The position numbers and the translations under genes are program-made. The notes beneath the pieces are model-generated. The model did no database searches. It saw only the letters and a list, made by a program, of their open reading frames with translations, and was not told the DNA's origin. A stretch of DNA of 64,000 nt from assembly GCA_903913865.1 (NCBI GenBank), contig CAIWMU010000141.1, positions 27,481 to 91,480 of the forward strand, written 5' to 3'. Within the stretch, counting starts at the first letter, position 1. Each line of letters begins with the position of its first letter. The stretch comes from an uncultured Verrucomicrobia subdivision 3 bacterium (GTDB taxonomy: Bacteria; Verrucomicrobiota; Verrucomicrobiia; Limisphaerales; UBA8199). This document shows, in pieces, positions 36,643 through 45,570 of the stretch.

Positions 36643-38222
36643 TTTTTGTCCAGCGGAAGGGTCTTGCGTTTCTCGAGCCACCCCCACATCGTCATGCTGT
36701 GCGTGATTGGTGAGGGCGCGGGGAAGCCATAGCTGGCGATCCAGCCGACAACCAGCACAATGACGTGCGCGCCGACGCCGATCATCACACTCGGCCAAGT
36801 GTAGTTGTAATCGTGCAAATTCAGGATAATGTTCGACCCTTTTGTGACCGGACTGGACAACACCGCCCACGCCGTGAACAACAGCGCAACGACGATACCA
36901 ATCCAGAGTCCCTGCTTGTTTGCCCGACTGCTTAAAAATGCGAGCAGGAACATACCCGCCAGTCCGGCCGACAGAATCGCCGTGACAGCATAGTAAAGTT
37001 TCAACGCACTTTCCCCCCGCCAGGCAATGAAAGCGCCGATGCCAACCGCAATCGCGCCGCAAACACCAACGATAAACTTGCCCAGAAGCAGGCGCTCCTT
37101 GTCGTTCGAATTCGGGCGCAGCTTGCGATAATAGTCTTCCACACCCACGACGGAGAGACAGTTGAGGTCGGATGCCATCGTTGACATCGCGGCGGACATC
37201 AGCGCAGCCATGAAGATCCCGGCGAGTCCAGCAGGAATCTTCGTCGTGAGAAAGAACGGGAACACCCGATCGGCGATGACTTTGCCTTTGTCATCAAGCA
37301 AGTGGGGCGGAAGCACCTCGCCGGAGAGCTCGTAGTAGGCCCAAAGCAGCGTGCCCACGAGCATGAAGGCGGTCCAGGCCGGCACGCACAAAACCGCGCC
37401 CAGCGCCGTGCCTTTGAGGGCTTCGCGATCGTTCTTCGCCACCAGATAGCGCTGCACGAGAGTCTGGTCTGCAGCATACTTTTGCAGATACCAGAATGAA
37501 CCGTAGAGGAGCATCACCCAGAAATTTCCATTCTGCGAGAGGTTGAGATCAAAACTGCCCAGACTGAATTTTTGCCTTTCTGCTGCCAGCTGGAAGGCCG
37601 CCCCCGCCCCACCAGGCATGATGGCTAGCAGCACCCCGATGACCACCACCACGCCCGCGAGCTTAACGATGCCTTGCAACACTTCCGTCCAGATGACCGC
37701 CTCCAACCCGCCGATGAGCGTGAAGAAAACCGTCACGAAACCGACGCCGACTATGACCTGGTATTTGTCCCATCCGGTCATGCCGCAGATGGCCGTGGTG
37801 ATGGTGAAAAGCACAAAACCCATCTTGGAAAAATGTCCCGCGGTGAACGCCAGTGCGCTATAAGCCCGTGCACCGTAACCAAAACGCCTTTCGAAATATT
37901 CATAAGCGCTCATCCCGACGGCATGGCGGAAGAACGCGATCAAAGTGGTGCCGACGACAAGCAACACACCCACAGCCATAAAACCGGGGACGAGAAGATT
38001 CCAGTTCTCCTTATAGGCGGCGCCAGGATAGGCGATGAACGTGATGCTGCTGATGAGGGTCGCGAAGATTGAAAGGCCCATCGCCCAATGAGGAATGGAA
38101 CGGCTCGCCACGAAGTAGGCCTCGGTCGTCGTTTGCCGCCGCGAGAATCGAAAACCGATCCAAGCCACCCCCACGAAGTAGAGCGCGATGACCAACATGT
38201 CCAGCCAGCGGAGTGTCATCAT
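36639..38222 (-). CDS. Sodium:solute symporter (SSS family), sugar or sugar-acid type
   Basis: The protein has 527 residues with about 13-14 hydrophobic segments, the usual SSS layout. Typical segments are YFVASRSIPHWAMGLSIFATLISSITFIAYPG, GGLEAVIWTEVLQGIVKLAG and AGIFMAALMSAAMSTMASDLNCLS, which includes the Na-site region of helix 8. SSS members carry sialic acid, glucose, myo-inositol, proline and others. Its place between YhcH and a dehydrogenase/aldolase pair suggests uptake of the monosaccharide acid across the inner membrane. It overlaps YhcH and the dehydrogenase by four bases each, so all three are coupled. Confidence 0.92.
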   Translation of the reverse strand: MMTLRWLDMLVIALYFVGVAWIGFRFSRRQTTTEAYFVASRSIPHWAMGLSIFATLISSITFIAYPGAAYKENWNLLVPGFMAVGVLLVVGTTLIAFFRHAVGMSAYEYFERRFGYGARAYSALAFTAGHFSKMGFVLFTITTAICGMTGWDKYQVIVGVGFVTVFFTLIGGLEAVIWTEVLQGIVKLAGVVVVIGVLLAIMPGGAGAAFQLAAERQKFSLGSFDLNLSQNGNFWVMLLYGSFWYLQKYAADQTLVQRYLVAKNDREALKGTALGAVLCVPAWTAFMLVGTLLWAYYELSGEVLPPHLLDDKGKVIADRVFPFFLTTKIPAGLAGIFMAALMSAAMSTMASDLNCLSVVGVEDYYRKLRPNSNDKERLLLGKFIVGVCGAIAVGIGAFIAWRGESALKLYYAVTAILSAGLAGMFLLAFLSSRANKQGLWIGIVVALLFTAWAVLSSPVTKGSNIILNLHDYNYTWPSVMIGVGAHVIVLVVGWIASYGFPAPSPITHSMTMWGWLEKRKTLPLDKK

Positions 38223-38845
38223 AGGGCTGCTCCCCTGTTCGGGTTGGATGCACCCGTTACAAAAGCGGCCGTGACCCTGACAGAACCCGGTGGGTTGCCA
38301 ACGTCCCTACAGTAGCCCGACTCAGGTGCCTCCAGCAAATGGGCATCCCTGATCTTGACCACGATTTTTCGCACCAACTCCTGCCCTCCACCACCAAGGC
38401 TCAAGCAGGCAGCGTGGGCGTCATCAGGCAGCAACACGGCTACTTCTCCGGCATGGACGAGCAACCGGGAGTTCGATTGCTTCCCCACAGGAAAATAGAC
38501 GTTCCCGTTCTTGTCGTATGCCACCGCAGGCAGCGATGTGTGCAAGTCGCAGAACTCTATGCACTCACCTCCACTCCACACATATTGTAAATCGGTGTGC
38601 CGGGCGTGCGCTTCAAACCTCACGTCATCCCGCTGCTTCGTTTTGTAACATTGAATCAGAAAGTAGAAATCGTCCCCGTCCACAGCCACCCGCCGCGTTT
38701 CTCCAGGTCCTAGATTCGGCAGCTCGCTGGCTATCCCGAGGATTCGTCCCGCCAACAAATCCTGCAGAAGCCACAACCCTCGTTGCAACCGGCTGCGAGG
38801 GTTCACAATTTCAGTCAGATCGCCAACCTTGCCCAACATTGCCAT
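38219..38845 (-). CDS. YhcH/YjgK/YiaL family protein (DUF386), predicted ulosonic-acid anomerase
   Basis: The protein has 208 residues, longer than the usual ~150 because of a ~40-residue C-terminal tail. The metal-site signature is visible: FEAHARHTDLQYVWSGGECIEF and HAGEVAVLLPDDAHAACL. The family is a bicupin-like fold. Escherichia coli YhcH is reported to speed anomerisation of N-acetylneuraminate, helping the aldolase obtain the open-chain form. The same job is expected here for whichever 2-keto acid the symporter brings in. The stop overlaps the symporter start by four bases, and the start follows the propeller gene by 22 bases. Confidence 0.85.
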   Translation of the reverse strand: MAMLGKVGDLTEIVNPRSRLQRGLWLLQDLLAGRILGIASELPNLGPGETRRVAVDGDDFYFLIQCYKTKQRDDVRFEAHARHTDLQYVWSGGECIEFCDLHTSLPAVAYDKNGNVYFPVGKQSNSRLLVHAGEVAVLLPDDAHAACLSLGGGGQELVRKIVVKIRDAHLLEAPESGYCRDVGNPPGSVRVTAAFVTGASNPNRGAAL

Positions 38846-38867
38846 GCGTGGTGTCCTTTTCTTGGGT

Positions 38868-40142
38868 TCAAGGTGATGAGCGTGCCGGCGCGCTCTTCCG
38901 CACTGGAATCCTAATGACGCGGATCTCCTCCTTGTTCAGGCTGTAAACGAGCCACAGTGCCTCGTCTTTCCACGAATCATCGTTGTTCCACTTATTCAGG
39001 CCCCGATGATAACTCGCACCGGGGTCTTTCGCCTTGCCCTCGTAACGCCTGGCCGGCAACACTCCATGCACTGCATGCGGATCACGGAAGGTGATGCCAT
39101 CGTCACTGGTCAGCATCGCCAGCGGCCAACGGTTTCTGAGGTCCGGGTTGTAAATCAAAACGTAGGACCCCGCAGAGGTCTTCTGTCCCCAGACTTTGCC
39201 CATGCCGCTGATTAGCGACTCGGGGCGTACGGGCTGGGTCCAACTCCCCCCGCCGTCGCGTGAAATCGTCACCCAGCGGTTCTTTCCAATGCCAACGATC
39301 GCGCTGTCTTTGCGCTCGAAGAAACACATGGCCTTGCCGAAGTTCTCTGCCTCCTTTTTCAACTCGGTGTCCCCCTCCCAGTTCGCTGGATCGTTCCACT
39401 TCATGCGCAGCGGAGGATCGATCAACCGACCGTAGTCCTGCTGAAGGAGAAACATGGGAGTATCGAGCAACTGCTCACACGCCCTCACGAATTCCTTCTC
39501 TTTGCACGTGGCGAAGGGTGGCGGTTGACCCGGCACGACTTGGGCCGGCGGGCGGAGGGTGAAAACATCCCCGAGTGTATGATCGACGCGTAATTCACGA
39601 GCGACAAGCGGGCCTTTGGTGCGTTCCCCGGTTTTCTCACGGCTCACACGCAACCCGGCGATGACGAGCATGTGACCGTTGGGCGCAAGGAAGAAGTAGA
39701 TCCGCAGTGGAGTCGAAGTGCCTTGTGGAAACATCTCCATCGGCTTGGCCCAGTCCTTCCCGTTCGTGGAGGAGCTGTAGAGTTCCCGCGAAGGCCAGGT
39801 ATCCTCGTCGCGTTCGCACGAATCCCAGCCGACATAGAGGCGTCCATGCCACGCGGCAATGTCGGGATGATGTTGATAGGTCCAGCCGAGACCCTCGGCG
39901 CGCTCCGGATTTTCCCGGTCGGAGCGGATCACTGTGTAGGTTTCCAGCCCGGGCACGATGGGTAAACCGCCGGTGGACAGAGCGAAGTTCAACTTCTTCA
40001 ATTCCGGCGCGTCAATGCGCAGGACGTCGTTCTGACTGCGAGAACTTCCCGATTCTTCCACCGCCTTTGCCGCAAATCCGGCGGCGATCAGCATTGCAAG
40101 TGCGACCAAACAGCCGCGCCCTCCAATTTTGGAGCTTTTCAT
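38868..40142 (-). CDS. Secreted sialidase-like propeller (NKEEI subfamily), first gene of the sugar-acid operon
   Basis: The protein has 424 residues. A signal peptide (MKSSKIGGRGCLVALAMLIA, ending around GFAAKA) is followed by a single beta-propeller: WTYQHHPDIAAWHGRLYVGW, YFFLAPNGHMLVIAGLRVS, then ALWLVYSLNKEEIRVIRIPVR at the end. It matches the propeller halves of 21783-23633 and 25840-27858 but lacks their C-terminal LamG-like domain. The ribosome site is strong (GGAAGGA about seven bases before ATG). As leader gene of the operon with the transporter, aldolase and kinase, it is the best candidate for the exo-hydrolase releasing the acid sugar that the operon then uses. Confidence 0.78.
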   Translation of the reverse strand: MKSSKIGGRGCLVALAMLIAAGFAAKAVEESGSSRSQNDVLRIDAPELKKLNFALSTGGLPIVPGLETYTVIRSDRENPERAEGLGWTYQHHPDIAAWHGRLYVGWDSCERDEDTWPSRELYSSSTNGKDWAKPMEMFPQGTSTPLRIYFFLAPNGHMLVIAGLRVSREKTGERTKGPLVARELRVDHTLGDVFTLRPPAQVVPGQPPPFATCKEKEFVRACEQLLDTPMFLLQQDYGRLIDPPLRMKWNDPANWEGDTELKKEAENFGKAMCFFERKDSAIVGIGKNRWVTISRDGGGSWTQPVRPESLISGMGKVWGQKTSAGSYVLIYNPDLRNRWPLAMLTSDDGITFRDPHAVHGVLPARRYEGKAKDPGASYHRGLNKWNNDDSWKDEALWLVYSLNKEEIRVIRIPVRKSAPARSSP

Positions 40143-40285
40143 GGATCCATCCTTCCATTGATTCTCCCAAAAATAAAGCCCCGCCGATCATTCATAGAGT
40201 TGGCCTTGCTCATACCGGTCATCCGTCGCAACACGGTTATCCACGTATCACTTAGTAATCCCTGCTTGGTCACAAACCTCAAAAG

Positions 40286-41047
40286 TTACGGGGTTACCCC
40301 ATTTTGTAGGGGATTGAAAAGAGTGAAGGGACATTTCTGCGGTGTAAGTCGGACAGCTTCAGAATGGCTATCTAGGAAGGCTAAAGCCGTCATCCCGGCG
40401 TGCCGTTTGTCGTCAGCTCGGATCATGCGGGGAGCTACATTTGGCTTCGACTGGTAGTCAAAGGTTGGGTCCGTTGGCTCCCAAACATTCCACCCGGCAA
40501 AGTCCTTGGGGCCGAAAGGGGGATCACTGCTGATTTCAGCAAAATAGACCACCTTGCTCGGACCGACCGGAAGACTTGAGAGTTTCTGATAGGCGGCCGG
40601 TGCGTATTGTCGCTTGGACGCGTAGAGGCCAAAATCAATCGAGTTGATGGTATAATTTAGCGTATAGGGCGTTGTATTGTTGGCTTTGGTGCTGCGAAAC
40701 GAGGGACACTGGTAAACACCGATGCGCGAATAGTTCGTGTGCATATAGACGCCGTCATACACTTTGTTCCCTTCAATTCTCACGGGACCGACATAGGGCG
40801 CTAACATGTTCCCGAAGAAGAACCCCTTTCCAAAGTCATCGCCCGGAACATAGTCATTGTTGTCGTTCGCGTACAGTTGAGTGGCAATCCCCAACTGCCT
40901 CATGTTGGTGAAGCACTGGGTCGTCTTCGCTTTCTCTTTGGCCTTGCTCAGGGCCGGAAGCAGCATGGCGGCGAGAATGGCTATGATGGCGATAACGACG
41001 AGCAGTTCAATCAAAGTAAACCCGCGCCGGATCTGCGGTTCGTTCAT
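40286..41047 (-). CDS. Type II secretion-type pseudopilin (verrucomicrobial H-X9-DG class, variant tail)
   Basis: The protein has 253 residues from ATG 41047; GGAA lies about eight bases upstream. The prepilin leader MNEPQIRRG is cut before [20 protein letters not shown], with the Glu at mature position 5. The C-terminal globular part is typical of the large verrucomicrobial/planctomycetal pseudopilin family. The family's H-X9-DG motif appears as [12 protein letters not shown], with Ser for Gly. It lies downstream of a giant secreted protein on the same strand, separated by a strong hairpin. These proteins are thought to form pseudopili or secretion fibres, and the exact role is unknown. Confidence 0.9.
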   Translation of the reverse strand: MNEPQIRRGFTLIELLVVIAIIAILAAMLLPALSKAKEKAKTTQCFTNMRQLGIATQLYANDNNDYVPGDDFGKGFFFGNMLAPYVGPVRIEGNKVYDGVYMHTNYSRIGVYQCPSFRSTKANNTTPYTLNYTINSIDFGLYASKRQYAPAAYQKLSSLPVGPSKVVYFAEISSDPPFGPKDFAGWNVWEPTDPTFDYQSKPNVAPRMIRADDKRHAGMTALAFLDSHSEAVRLTPQKCPFTLFNPLQNGVTP

Positions 41048-41135
41048 AATTTCTGTTCCATTATTCTGGTTCAAAGCTAACGCGGGTTGGCGCCTTCACT
41101 GGCCTGGCTGGAAAAGGAAACCCGTTCTGATTATT

Positions 41136-41167
41136 GAGGCCGGGACGTTCAAGAGCGTCCCGGCCCC
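41136..41167 (-). terminator. GC hairpin between giant secreted protein gene and pseudopilin gene
   Basis: GGCCGGGACG (41138-41147) and CGTCCCGGCC (41156-41165) are perfect inverted arms around TTCAAGAG, extendable by a G-U and a G-C pair. It lies 20 bases after the stop at 41188. The following bases on the minus strand are TCAATAA, not a T run, so it may attenuate or protect mRNA 3' ends more than fully terminate. Confidence 0.65.
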
Positions 41168-41187
41168 GTTCTAAACCGACCCAACCA

Positions 41188-44100
41188 CTACTGCGGCCAC
41201 TTCAGTCGATAGAAGTGACTGCCTGCCTCAATCGTATTCGTCGCAGGGTTGGCCGTGCCTGAGGGGGCGTTCACCCAGCCACCGGGCACGCTCAGATTGG
41301 TGTTCTGCTGGAGCACAAAGCCGCTGCCACTCCAATACATCACAATGTTTCCAGGCGCTCCCTGGCGAAGCAGCAGGTTGGGACTTGCGGGGGCCGCAGG
41401 AGGCACAGTTCCAGACCAGTCCACCACATAGTTTGCAGTGTAGTTCCCCGCCGAGTGGTTTCGGAAAAGGTCGGTGGAAGCGGCCCCGTTCTTGATTTTA
41501 CCAACATTCCACGTGAGCCTGGCGGGTGGCGTGTTCGTGTAGTTGGCTCCAGAGTTCATCGCCGCGCCAGCGCCGAACTCGAGGACTACACTTTCGGTCG
41601 CGATAGCACCCCAAGTGTCGTTAGTCTGGGGAGTAGAGGCCCGCAGATTACCAGTGACTGTAAGCCAGTTGTTGGAGTTGTTGTTGGCTCCATCGGCGGG
41701 ATTGTAGCCGGGGGACGCCAGGGCTTTGAGAACGATATTCCCGACGTTGCGGAAGCTGGCGGTGCGGGCGCTGTCGGAACGGATTGTATTCACCGTGACC
41801 GTCTTTCCAATTACGGTAACATTGTTCCCGCCATCGCCGCCTCCATCCCGGTCACTGTTGTCAATTCCACCGGTCACGCGAACTTGTCCTGTGGCAAGAA
41901 TGTTGAGCGGGCGCCCCCAGTTGTTCGCACTCCGGACTTGCACGTTGATGTCATAGAGCGAAACGTCTACGACGTTGCTGATGGTGAGAATCCGGGGCGT
42001 ATCCCTGTCAAAGCAATTAGGGAAGAGAGCTGCGTCGACACGATTGCCAAGGCCCACGATTCGGCCCTGACCCAGAATGCTGTTCGTGGCATTCAGGTCC
42101 AGAATCAAATTCTTCCTCGCTGCCGGATCATTGCGCGCGTGGATCGCGGTGACAATGGCGTTGTTTGTCGCATCCAGGGTCAAATTCCCCAGGATGTTGA
42201 ACTTGATGTGCAGAGCGGCACCGCCAGCCTCCGAATCCTGCCCGGTGGCCAAACTCGTGTAGATCAAACCGGTGTCCTTGATCCGCAATCCGCGCGGCAC
42301 CGTGTAGGTAGCGGGGTCGTCTACAGTGCCGGATCCACTCAGCACCACACCTTCGCCGATATGTGGGTTCGCCACGCCATCCCAAAATTCAGTTGCAACC
42401 ACCTCGACAGGCCCTGTGGGCACACCAGCCTGAACGGTTATCTTGAGGGTCGCAGTGCTCGCAGGGTAGCTGCCGTTGTTCGCGGCGACCGTCCAGAAGT
42501 TGTCCCCTGTATTTCCCGGAGTGGAGGTGCCCGAAAGAGATCCATCTGATGCCACCGACAACCATCCGGGCCCGCTCACCTTGGAATACGCAATGGTGAG
42601 GCCCTGAGGGTCAACGGCGCTGCCAGTCAGAGTTTGGTTCATGCCGGCATAATCCTCACCGGCAGTCGCCTTCGCCTTGCTGAAAGTCTGGATATTGAAT
42701 TTCGGACTGCCATTCACCCAAATCCGCATGGTCGCAGTGTTGGTGTTCAATAGATGGTCTGTCACGGACACCGTAAAGACGTTCTCCAAAACGTTCGTCT
42801 GGGCCGGGGTGCCAGAGAGCGCACCGTTAGACGCCACCTGCAACCATTCGGGTCCACTGAGCTTTGCATAGGTCAGTGTTTCAGCTCCGAAATAAATGAC
42901 GTTCGTCGCAAGCGTGGTTGCGTATGGGCTGTTTTGGACGGCATCAGGATAACCAAAATCGTTATTGGCGTCGTTCCATCGCGGACCCGCCACAACAACG
43001 ACATTCAAAGTAGTCGTGTCGAATCGCGTGCCATCGGTCACGGAGATTTGCACGATACTTGTCCCTGCGTCCAACACTGTCGGCGTGCCTGACAAAGTAC
43101 CGTCCGTAGCGACTTGAAGCCAGCCCGGCCCAAAGAATCTCTCGTAGGTCAGGGTAGTCCCGGCATCCGGATCGGTGGCGCTGCCTGCCAGAGTCTCCCC
43201 AACATAGGGGACATCCTGAGTGGCACTTGGCCGGGAAACTGGTTTTACCGTAAAAGAAGGCGGACTGCCCGCAGGCGGCGTAAAACTACCGCCCCACTTG
43301 ACGACATTCTGAACGGTGTGACCACTGGCGGAGACATCGGCAAACAGGTCGCCCACCGAAGCCCCGGCGCGTAGTTCGCCCACCTGCAAGTCCTGGATTG
43401 TCCCAGGGGGCGTTTCGATGACGCCGAACACTAATTGCAGGACCACAGATTGTAACGTCACACTACCTTGCAGAGTGCGATCATCAACCCCCACGGTCCG
43501 GATCCGGCCTCGGACTGTTAACCTGTTGGTCGAAGCATTGTTGACACTGTCGTTGGAATCATAACCACCTGTTGGCGCCAGGGCCTGCAGCAGGACGTTG
43601 CCGCTGTAAGGAGGACGGCCTGAGAGGTCGTTGCGCATGCCGCGCGTATCAATGTTGTTCACATAAACGGAATTGGCCTTGATGGTCACATCGCAACCAC
43701 CGTCGCCGCCGCCATCCTGGTCACTGTTGTTAACACTACCGCTGACAGAGACCGCGCCACTGGCCGTGATGAACATCGGACGGAAATCAGCCGGGCCCGT
43801 GTTCACGTTTTGCGTATGCACATCAATGTTGGAAAGGTTGACGTTCCTGACGTTCTCGATCGTCAATGCCCGTGGACATGAGTCATTGTTCGAGATCGGC
43901 CCGATCTGCCCAGCCCCGGTAATGCTGTTGGTGGAACTTAAATCGAGGACAAACACGCGATGCCCCGACCGGATCGCAAAGCGCTCGACATTGAGGATGG
44001 CACCCGCTTCCATCTGCAGATCGCCACCCTGGATAAGGAACTTGATGCTGTAATCGGCGGGGCTGTGCAGAACGATACTACCCGTGGAGGTGATGTGCAT

Positions 44101-44301
44101 CCCATTTGGGATCGTGTACGTGTAGGGGTCGAAATCCGTCCCGGAGCCAGAGATCGTCACGCCATCCGCGGCATGGGGATTGGAAACACCGTCCCACGTC
44201 TCCGTGGTGTTGACGCGAACGAGTGTGGCACTGGCGTTCAGAGCTAGGCCAAACGCTAGGATCGCGCCGAGAAATGCGCTTGCTTGGGTCTGTCGTTTCA
44301 T
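41188..44301 (-). CDS. Giant secreted repeat protein with duplicated beta modules and Ig-like repeats
   Basis: The protein has 1037 residues. The signal peptide ends around LNASA. Two similar ~330-residue beta-rich modules are visible: the first opens VNTTETWDGVSNPHAADGV, the second opens VATEFWDGVANPHIGEGV. Both contain Asn-Ser-Asp-(Q/R)-DGGGDGG loops, suggestive of a calcium-binding beta-solenoid. Between them lie three Ig-like (He_PIG type) repeats with the pattern GPxWLxVAxDGxLSGT. The C-terminal ~60 residues (IVMYWSGSGFVLQQNTNLS to SHFYRLKWPQ) form an ending seen in many verrucomicrobial secreted proteins. It is likely a surface or extracellular adhesin or glycan-binding protein. It is divergent from the AraC gene. 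Confidence 0.82.
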   Translation of the reverse strand: MKRQTQASAFLGAILAFGLALNASATLVRVNTTETWDGVSNPHAADGVTISGSGTDFDPYTYTIPNGMHITSTGSIVLHSPADYSIKFLIQGGDLQMEAGAILNVERFAIRSGHRVFVLDLSSTNSITGAGQIGPISNNDSCPRALTIENVRNVNLSNIDVHTQNVNTGPADFRPMFITASGAVSVSGSVNNSDQDGGGDGGCDVTIKANSVYVNNIDTRGMRNDLSGRPPYSGNVLLQALAPTGGYDSNDSVNNASTNRLTVRGRIRTVGVDDRTLQGSVTLQSVVLQLVFGVIETPPGTIQDLQVGELRAGASVGDLFADVSASGHTVQNVVKWGGSFTPPAGSPPSFTVKPVSRPSATQDVPYVGETLAGSATDPDAGTTLTYERFFGPGWLQVATDGTLSGTPTVLDAGTSIVQISVTDGTRFDTTTLNVVVVAGPRWNDANNDFGYPDAVQNSPYATTLATNVIYFGAETLTYAKLSGPEWLQVASNGALSGTPAQTNVLENVFTVSVTDHLLNTNTATMRIWVNGSPKFNIQTFSKAKATAGEDYAGMNQTLTGSAVDPQGLTIAYSKVSGPGWLSVASDGSLSGTSTPGNTGDNFWTVAANNGSYPASTATLKITVQAGVPTGPVEVVATEFWDGVANPHIGEGVVLSGSGTVDDPATYTVPRGLRIKDTGLIYTSLATGQDSEAGGAALHIKFNILGNLTLDATNNAIVTAIHARNDPAARKNLILDLNATNSILGQGRIVGLGNRVDAALFPNCFDRDTPRILTISNVVDVSLYDINVQVRSANNWGRPLNILATGQVRVTGGIDNSDRDGGGDGGNNVTVIGKTVTVNTIRSDSARTASFRNVGNIVLKALASPGYNPADGANNNSNNWLTVTGNLRASTPQTNDTWGAIATESVVLEFGAGAAMNSGANYTNTPPARLTWNVGKIKNGAASTDLFRNHSAGNYTANYVVDWSGTVPPAAPASPNLLLRQGAPGNIVMYWSGSGFVLQQNTNLSVPGGWVNAPSGTANPATNTIEAGSHFYRLKWPQ

Positions 44302-44715
44302 AACATGGTTACTGGTGCGTTTGTTTTGAATGTGTGTGAATCTAGGCTCTTATTATGCCCTCCCGCCCCATGTTCCCGACATAGCAAAATCTTCAAAAGC
44401 CATAAGAAAAAGTGCAAGGCATTCATGTGCATCCAGCTTCAGGCCCCGGTCCGGTAGCCTGCATGGAAGGAACCCTCCTTCCTCCTCAACCAGAGCCATA
44501 ATTCACGCCACCCGCACCAGGTTGTGTCCCCATACAGCTGGCTATACTTCATCCTCCCGATTTATCGAAATCCTCTATTTGGGAGCTCCGGCTGGGAATC
44601 CTCACTTTCGGCGCCACAGTGGTGCGATTGCCCCTTATCGTCAGGGACCCTCGGCATTATGGGGACTTGCCTCCCGTCGACATTCGAGTTAGGTTCACAT
44701 CGTGCTTACGGACAA
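44302..44715. other. Divergent intergenic region between giant secreted protein and AraC regulator
   Basis: About 410 bases with no convincing gene; open frames here lack starts and coding character. It contains the inverted repeat GGAAGG (44465-44470) / CCTTCC (44477-44482). It must carry promoters for both divergent genes, but I cannot place -10/-35 boxes with confidence. Confidence 0.45.
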
Positions 44716-45570
44716 ATGAGCAAGAGAACAAAGCAGCCTGACTTGCAGGCCGTTGTCCCATCTGCCAAGGCCCGGACTTTGCTCTGGCATGTATTTTCAT
44801 TGGACACCGCCCGCCTAAACGACGTCGATCACCACGAGCCTTTTGAAAAGCCGGGTGCTCATCTTTTCTGGATACTCTCAGGTCATGGCACATTGGAGAC
44901 TGACGGCAACAAATATTTGCTGCAACCTGGCAACCACGTTTGGTTTGTGGACATGACGAAGGTGCGAACCTACGCTCCAGCGGTTGGTCAGCAATTGATC
45001 AAACGCGGCATCCGCTTCGGTGGTCCCGCCCTCGAAAACTGGCATAAAGAACTGGGCGGAAGCAAACGGGCACAGTTTGACCTCACCGATCCTTCCCCGT
45101 TGCACAAATCCTTTCTCGAGGCCTGGAGAGTCTGCCAGCGGAAGCGACCGGGATGGGAGTGGCAGATTCATCTCATCCTAACTAATATGCTTGGCATGCT
45201 GCAAAGTTCCCGCGACCTCCTATCCCCCAACTCAGCTGAACTGCCAGCAGCCGTTATTCGCGTTCTAAACGCGGTGGATTCCAAGCCCTTCTACGACTGG
45301 AGAGTCAAGGAGTTGGCGCACATCGCCGGCGTCAGTTACTCGGGCCTGCGGACCTTGTTTTGTGCTGTGCTGGGTGAGAATCTCCACAGTTTTATCCAAC
45401 GCAGGCGATTGGAGCAGGCTCAAATGTTGCTTCTGGATCCGGGACTGTCCATCAAGCAGGTAGCTGAACAGATGAACTTTTCGAGTGAATTTTACTTCAG
45501 CAACTTTTTCAAACGGTTGAAGGGCGTGAGCCCTCGGGATTACCGTGATCAGCAGATAAAAAAGCGGTAA
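44716..45570 (+). CDS. AraC-family transcriptional regulator with N-terminal cupin-like sensor
   Basis: The protein has 284 residues from ATG 44716. The frame extends to 44524, but upstream residues lack domain character and ATG 44716 lies close to a GGA. The N-terminal ~110 residues are the AraC-type cupin arm (HEPFEKPGAHLFWILSGHGTLE, LLQPGNHVWFVDM). The C-terminal ~100 residues hold two helix-turn-helix motifs: WRVKELAHIAGVSYSGLRTLF, and SIKQVAEQMNFSSEFYFSNF before FKRLKGVSPRDYR. Such regulators usually activate sugar-use genes. Its position at the switch point between the minus-strand and plus-strand glycan clusters makes it the best local candidate controller of either side. Confidence 0.9.
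   Translation: MSKRTKQPDLQAVVPSAKARTLLWHVFSLDTARLNDVDHHEPFEKPGAHLFWILSGHGTLETDGNKYLLQPGNHVWFVDMTKVRTYAPAVGQQLIKRGIRFGGPALENWHKELGGSKRAQFDLTDPSPLHKSFLEAWRVCQRKRPGWEWQIHLILTNMLGMLQSSRDLLSPNSAELPAAVIRVLNAVDSKPFYDWRVKELAHIAGVSYSGLRTLFCAVLGENLHSFIQRRRLEQAQMLLLDPGLSIKQVAEQMNFSSEFYFSNFFKRLKGVSPRDYRDQQIKKR

Noticed and set aside
35497..37062. 521-residue version of the alcohol dehydrogenase
   Set aside because: The first ~140 residues are Arg/His/Cys-rich shadow of the symporter gene on the same strand. ATG 36642 overlaps the symporter stop by four bases and gives the normal family length.
29608..40142. Ordinary N-acetylneuraminate catabolic operon
   Set aside because: The aldolase, YhcH, SSS symporter and sialidase-like genes suggest it, but no epimerase (NanE), ManNAc kinase (NanK), deacetylase or deaminase is present. 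The DUF1537/PdxA2 pair and the Fe-alcohol dehydrogenase would have no role.
44330..44692. 120-residue frame upstream of the AraC gene
   Set aside because: Ser/Arg/Pro-rich composition without domain character, in a region that must hold two divergent promoters.
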